Shown here in pieces: positions 6,073-7,415 of a DNA stretch of 7,415 bases; positions within the stretch are counted from its first letter, which is position 1, and every line of letters begins with the position of its first letter. Position numbers and translations under genes: made by a program. Below the pieces are notes generated by a model that had not been told where the DNA came from, ran no database searches, and was given only the letters and a program-made list of their open reading frames with translations. The stretch spans positions 1 to 7,415 of the forward strand of contig JAUVXT010000123.1 in the NCBI GenBank assembly GCA_030603465.1. The letters are read 5' to 3'. This DNA is from Deltaproteobacteria bacterium (GTDB lineage: Bacteria > Desulfobacterota > Syntrophia > Syntrophales > UBA2210).

Positions 6073-7415
6073 TTATTTTTTAAGATCCGATGGTTTCTTA
6101 TATTTCAAATCCACCGGTTTTTTCTCAAATACGGGTTTCCCATCGTCCCCTTTTATTACAAAAATGTTGAAGAGGCCGTAATTATCATCCTGTTCGGGAT
6201 AGTCTTCCCGGTAGTGAGCGCCCCTCGTCTCTTCCCTCAATATGGCCGAACCGCTTCCCAGTGCGGATATATCGATCATATTCTGAAGGGCTATCCAGTC
6301 ATTCCAAACCATGTTATAGGCTTTACTCCCTTTTAAGCTTACTTCATCGGTCTCTTTGCGAATTTCCTCTATCTCTTCAATTGCCTCTGTAAGCTTCTCC
6401 CCTGTACGAGCCACGCCCACCTTATTCCAATTCATCTCACGCAAGCGATCTCTCATTTCAAAGGATAATATCCCCGTCGAACGATTGAAGGGTTCCGTAT
6501 ATTTTGCGATCAGGTCATTAACCTGCGCGGTTTTCGATTCAGGAATACCCCTCTCTTTTTCGAGATACCTGACCATAGACTTCCCGCCGAGCCGTCCATA
6601 GACACAGGAATCGGCAATACCGTTTCCGCCGAGTCTATTAGCGCCATGGACGCCTCCTGAATCCTCTCCCGCGCAGAAGAGTCTCTCCAGTGAAGTATGA
6701 CATTCCATATCAATAGCGGCGCCACCCATCATATAGTGAGCTGTCGGTGAAACCGGCACCGGTTTCCTGGCAAGATCATAGCCGAAGAGGGCACAACGCT
6801 CACACATACCCGGAAAGTTCTTTTCAACAAATTCTGCCCCCAGATGAGAAGCCACCATGTTAACGCCGCCGTGATCATATCCGCGACCCGCCATCATCTC
6901 TATATAGGATGATCGGCTCATAACGTCTCTCGTTGTGCGCTCCATTCGTTCCGGGTCATATTTACTCATAAAGCGCTCACCATTGCGATTTACCATGTGG
7001 GCGCCCACTCCTCTTAGTCCTTCTTCAAGCAAAGATCCGGCTACAACACTACCCGGCACAATAAGTCCCGTTGGATGAAACTGAACCATTTCCATATCTC
7101 TCATCAAAACCCCTGCCCTGTACATCATACCGAGGCCGTCCAGAGTTTTAGGAGGACCGGGTGCGAAGAACCGATAATGCGTTGTGCCTCCGCCTGAAGC
7201 GACAAATGTGGCAGCTGCCTCAACAACCTTAAAGATTCCGCGTCGTACATCCAGTATCAGTGCTCCTACTACCTCCTTACCTGAATCGTCAGTCAGCAGC
7301 TCCAGAGCTCTATGTTCCTCCAATACTGTAAAATCTCGTTTACTTATCTGTTCCGTAGCCCTGCTGATAAGTTCAATTCCGGTCAGGTCACCCTTATGAA
7401 CTGTACGGTCAAAAG
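6073..7415 (-). CDS. Succinate dehydrogenase/fumarate reductase flavoprotein subunit (SdhA/FrdA), partial, N-terminus beyond right edge
   Basis: About 446 C-terminal residues are visible; the frame is open to the right edge and begins FDRTVHKGDLTGIEL, which is family sequence. The TTG at 7321-7323 is therefore not the true start. The N-terminal FAD-binding part, including the His that usually carries covalent FAD, is outside the window. Seen in order are GGGTTH (FAD domain), QFHPTG (7068-7085), EEGLRGVGA (7000-7026), TTRDVMSRS, TAHYMMGGA, CAGE, GVHGANRLGGN and near the end REETRGAHYREDYP. The catalytic Arg (in TTRDV), the substrate His residues (in QFHPTG and AHYMMGG) and the substrate Arg (in GANRLGGN) are retained. 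The usual Thr/Ser-Glu pair before xxRGEGG is Glu-Glu here, and RGEGG is RGVGA. The enzyme should oxidise succinate or reduce fumarate in the cytoplasm, with the anchor and SdhB-Rieske subunits downstream as partners. Direction cannot be told from sequence. Confidence 0.93.
   Translation of the reverse strand, partial: FDRTVHKGDLTGIELISRATEQISKRDFTVLEEHRALELLTDDSGKEVVGALILDVRRGIFKVVEAAATFVASGGGTTHYRFFAPGPPKTLDGLGMMYRAGVLMRDMEMVQFHPTGLIVPGSVVAGSLLEEGLRGVGAHMVNRNGERFMSKYDPERMERTTRDVMSRSSYIEMMAGRGYDHGGVNMVASHLGAEFVEKNFPGMCERCALFGYDLARKPVPVSPTAHYMMGGAAIDMECHTSLERLFCAGEDSGGVHGANRLGGNGIADSCVYGRLGGKSMVRYLEKERGIPESKTAQVNDLIAKYTEPFNRSTGILSFEMRDRLREMNWNKVGVARTGEKLTEAIEEIEEIRKETDEVSLKGSKAYNMVWNDWIALQNMIDISALGSGSAILREETRGAHYREDYPEQDDNYGLFNIFVIKGDDGKPVFEKKPVDLKYKKPSDLKK

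Noticed and set aside
6073..7323. Flavoprotein starting at the TTG at 7323
   Set aside because: Family sequence (FDRTVHKGDLTG) continues in frame upstream to the window edge, so the gene is truncated by the window and not started there.

Overview
All genes that can be supported in this window lie on the minus strand, so they are read from the right edge to the left. They form two blocks separated by a 375-base non-coding stretch. Every frame checked is open and supported by family motifs. The protein types (menaquinone-style respiratory residues, adenosylcobalamin mutase genes, GC-rich intergenic palindromes) suggest an anaerobic or facultatively anaerobic bacterium of Desulfobacterota-like character. 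That placement is an inference; there is no rRNA or other marker gene here.

Block 1 (7415 to 2995) is a respiratory operon. It holds the C-terminal part of a succinate dehydrogenase/fumarate reductase flavoprotein, then a small three-helix membrane anchor, then a 421-residue protein, then a 470-residue protein. The 421-residue protein joins the iron-sulfur subunit of succinate dehydrogenase (SdhB) to a complete Rieske protein, with a twin-arginine membrane segment in the middle. The 470-residue protein joins a full b6/subunit-IV-type cytochrome b to a C-terminal mono-haem cytochrome c. Gaps between genes are 38, 18 and 1 bases. Together they encode the parts of a succinate (or fumarate) dehydrogenase covalently tied to a Rieske/cytochrome bc complex. 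Electrons could pass from succinate through menaquinol, Rieske and cytochrome b to the fused cytochrome c, or in reverse. I know of no described SdhB-Rieske fusion. This is the most striking feature of the window. Rieske box II (Gly and Phe instead of Ser and Tyr) and the Qo motif (PDWY instead of PEWY) both point to a low-potential, menaquinone-type enzyme.

The 2620-2994 spacer carries two inverted copies of a C-rich/G-rich palindromic unit (REP/REPIN-like) and a weak candidate promoter for the next operon.

Block 2 (2619 to 1) is a glutamate-mutase-type operon, glmS-glmL-glmE, in the order known from glutamate-fermenting clostridia. It encodes a B12-binding small subunit, an ASKHA-type MutL chaperone/reactivase and the N-terminal 267 residues of the catalytic epsilon subunit, which runs off the left edge. 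The epsilon subunit aligns without gaps, from memory, to clostridial GlmE. It keeps Arg66, Arg100, Tyr177 and Tyr181 but has Leu in place of the substrate-binding Arg149 and Glu171. The enzyme may therefore rearrange something other than L-glutamate.
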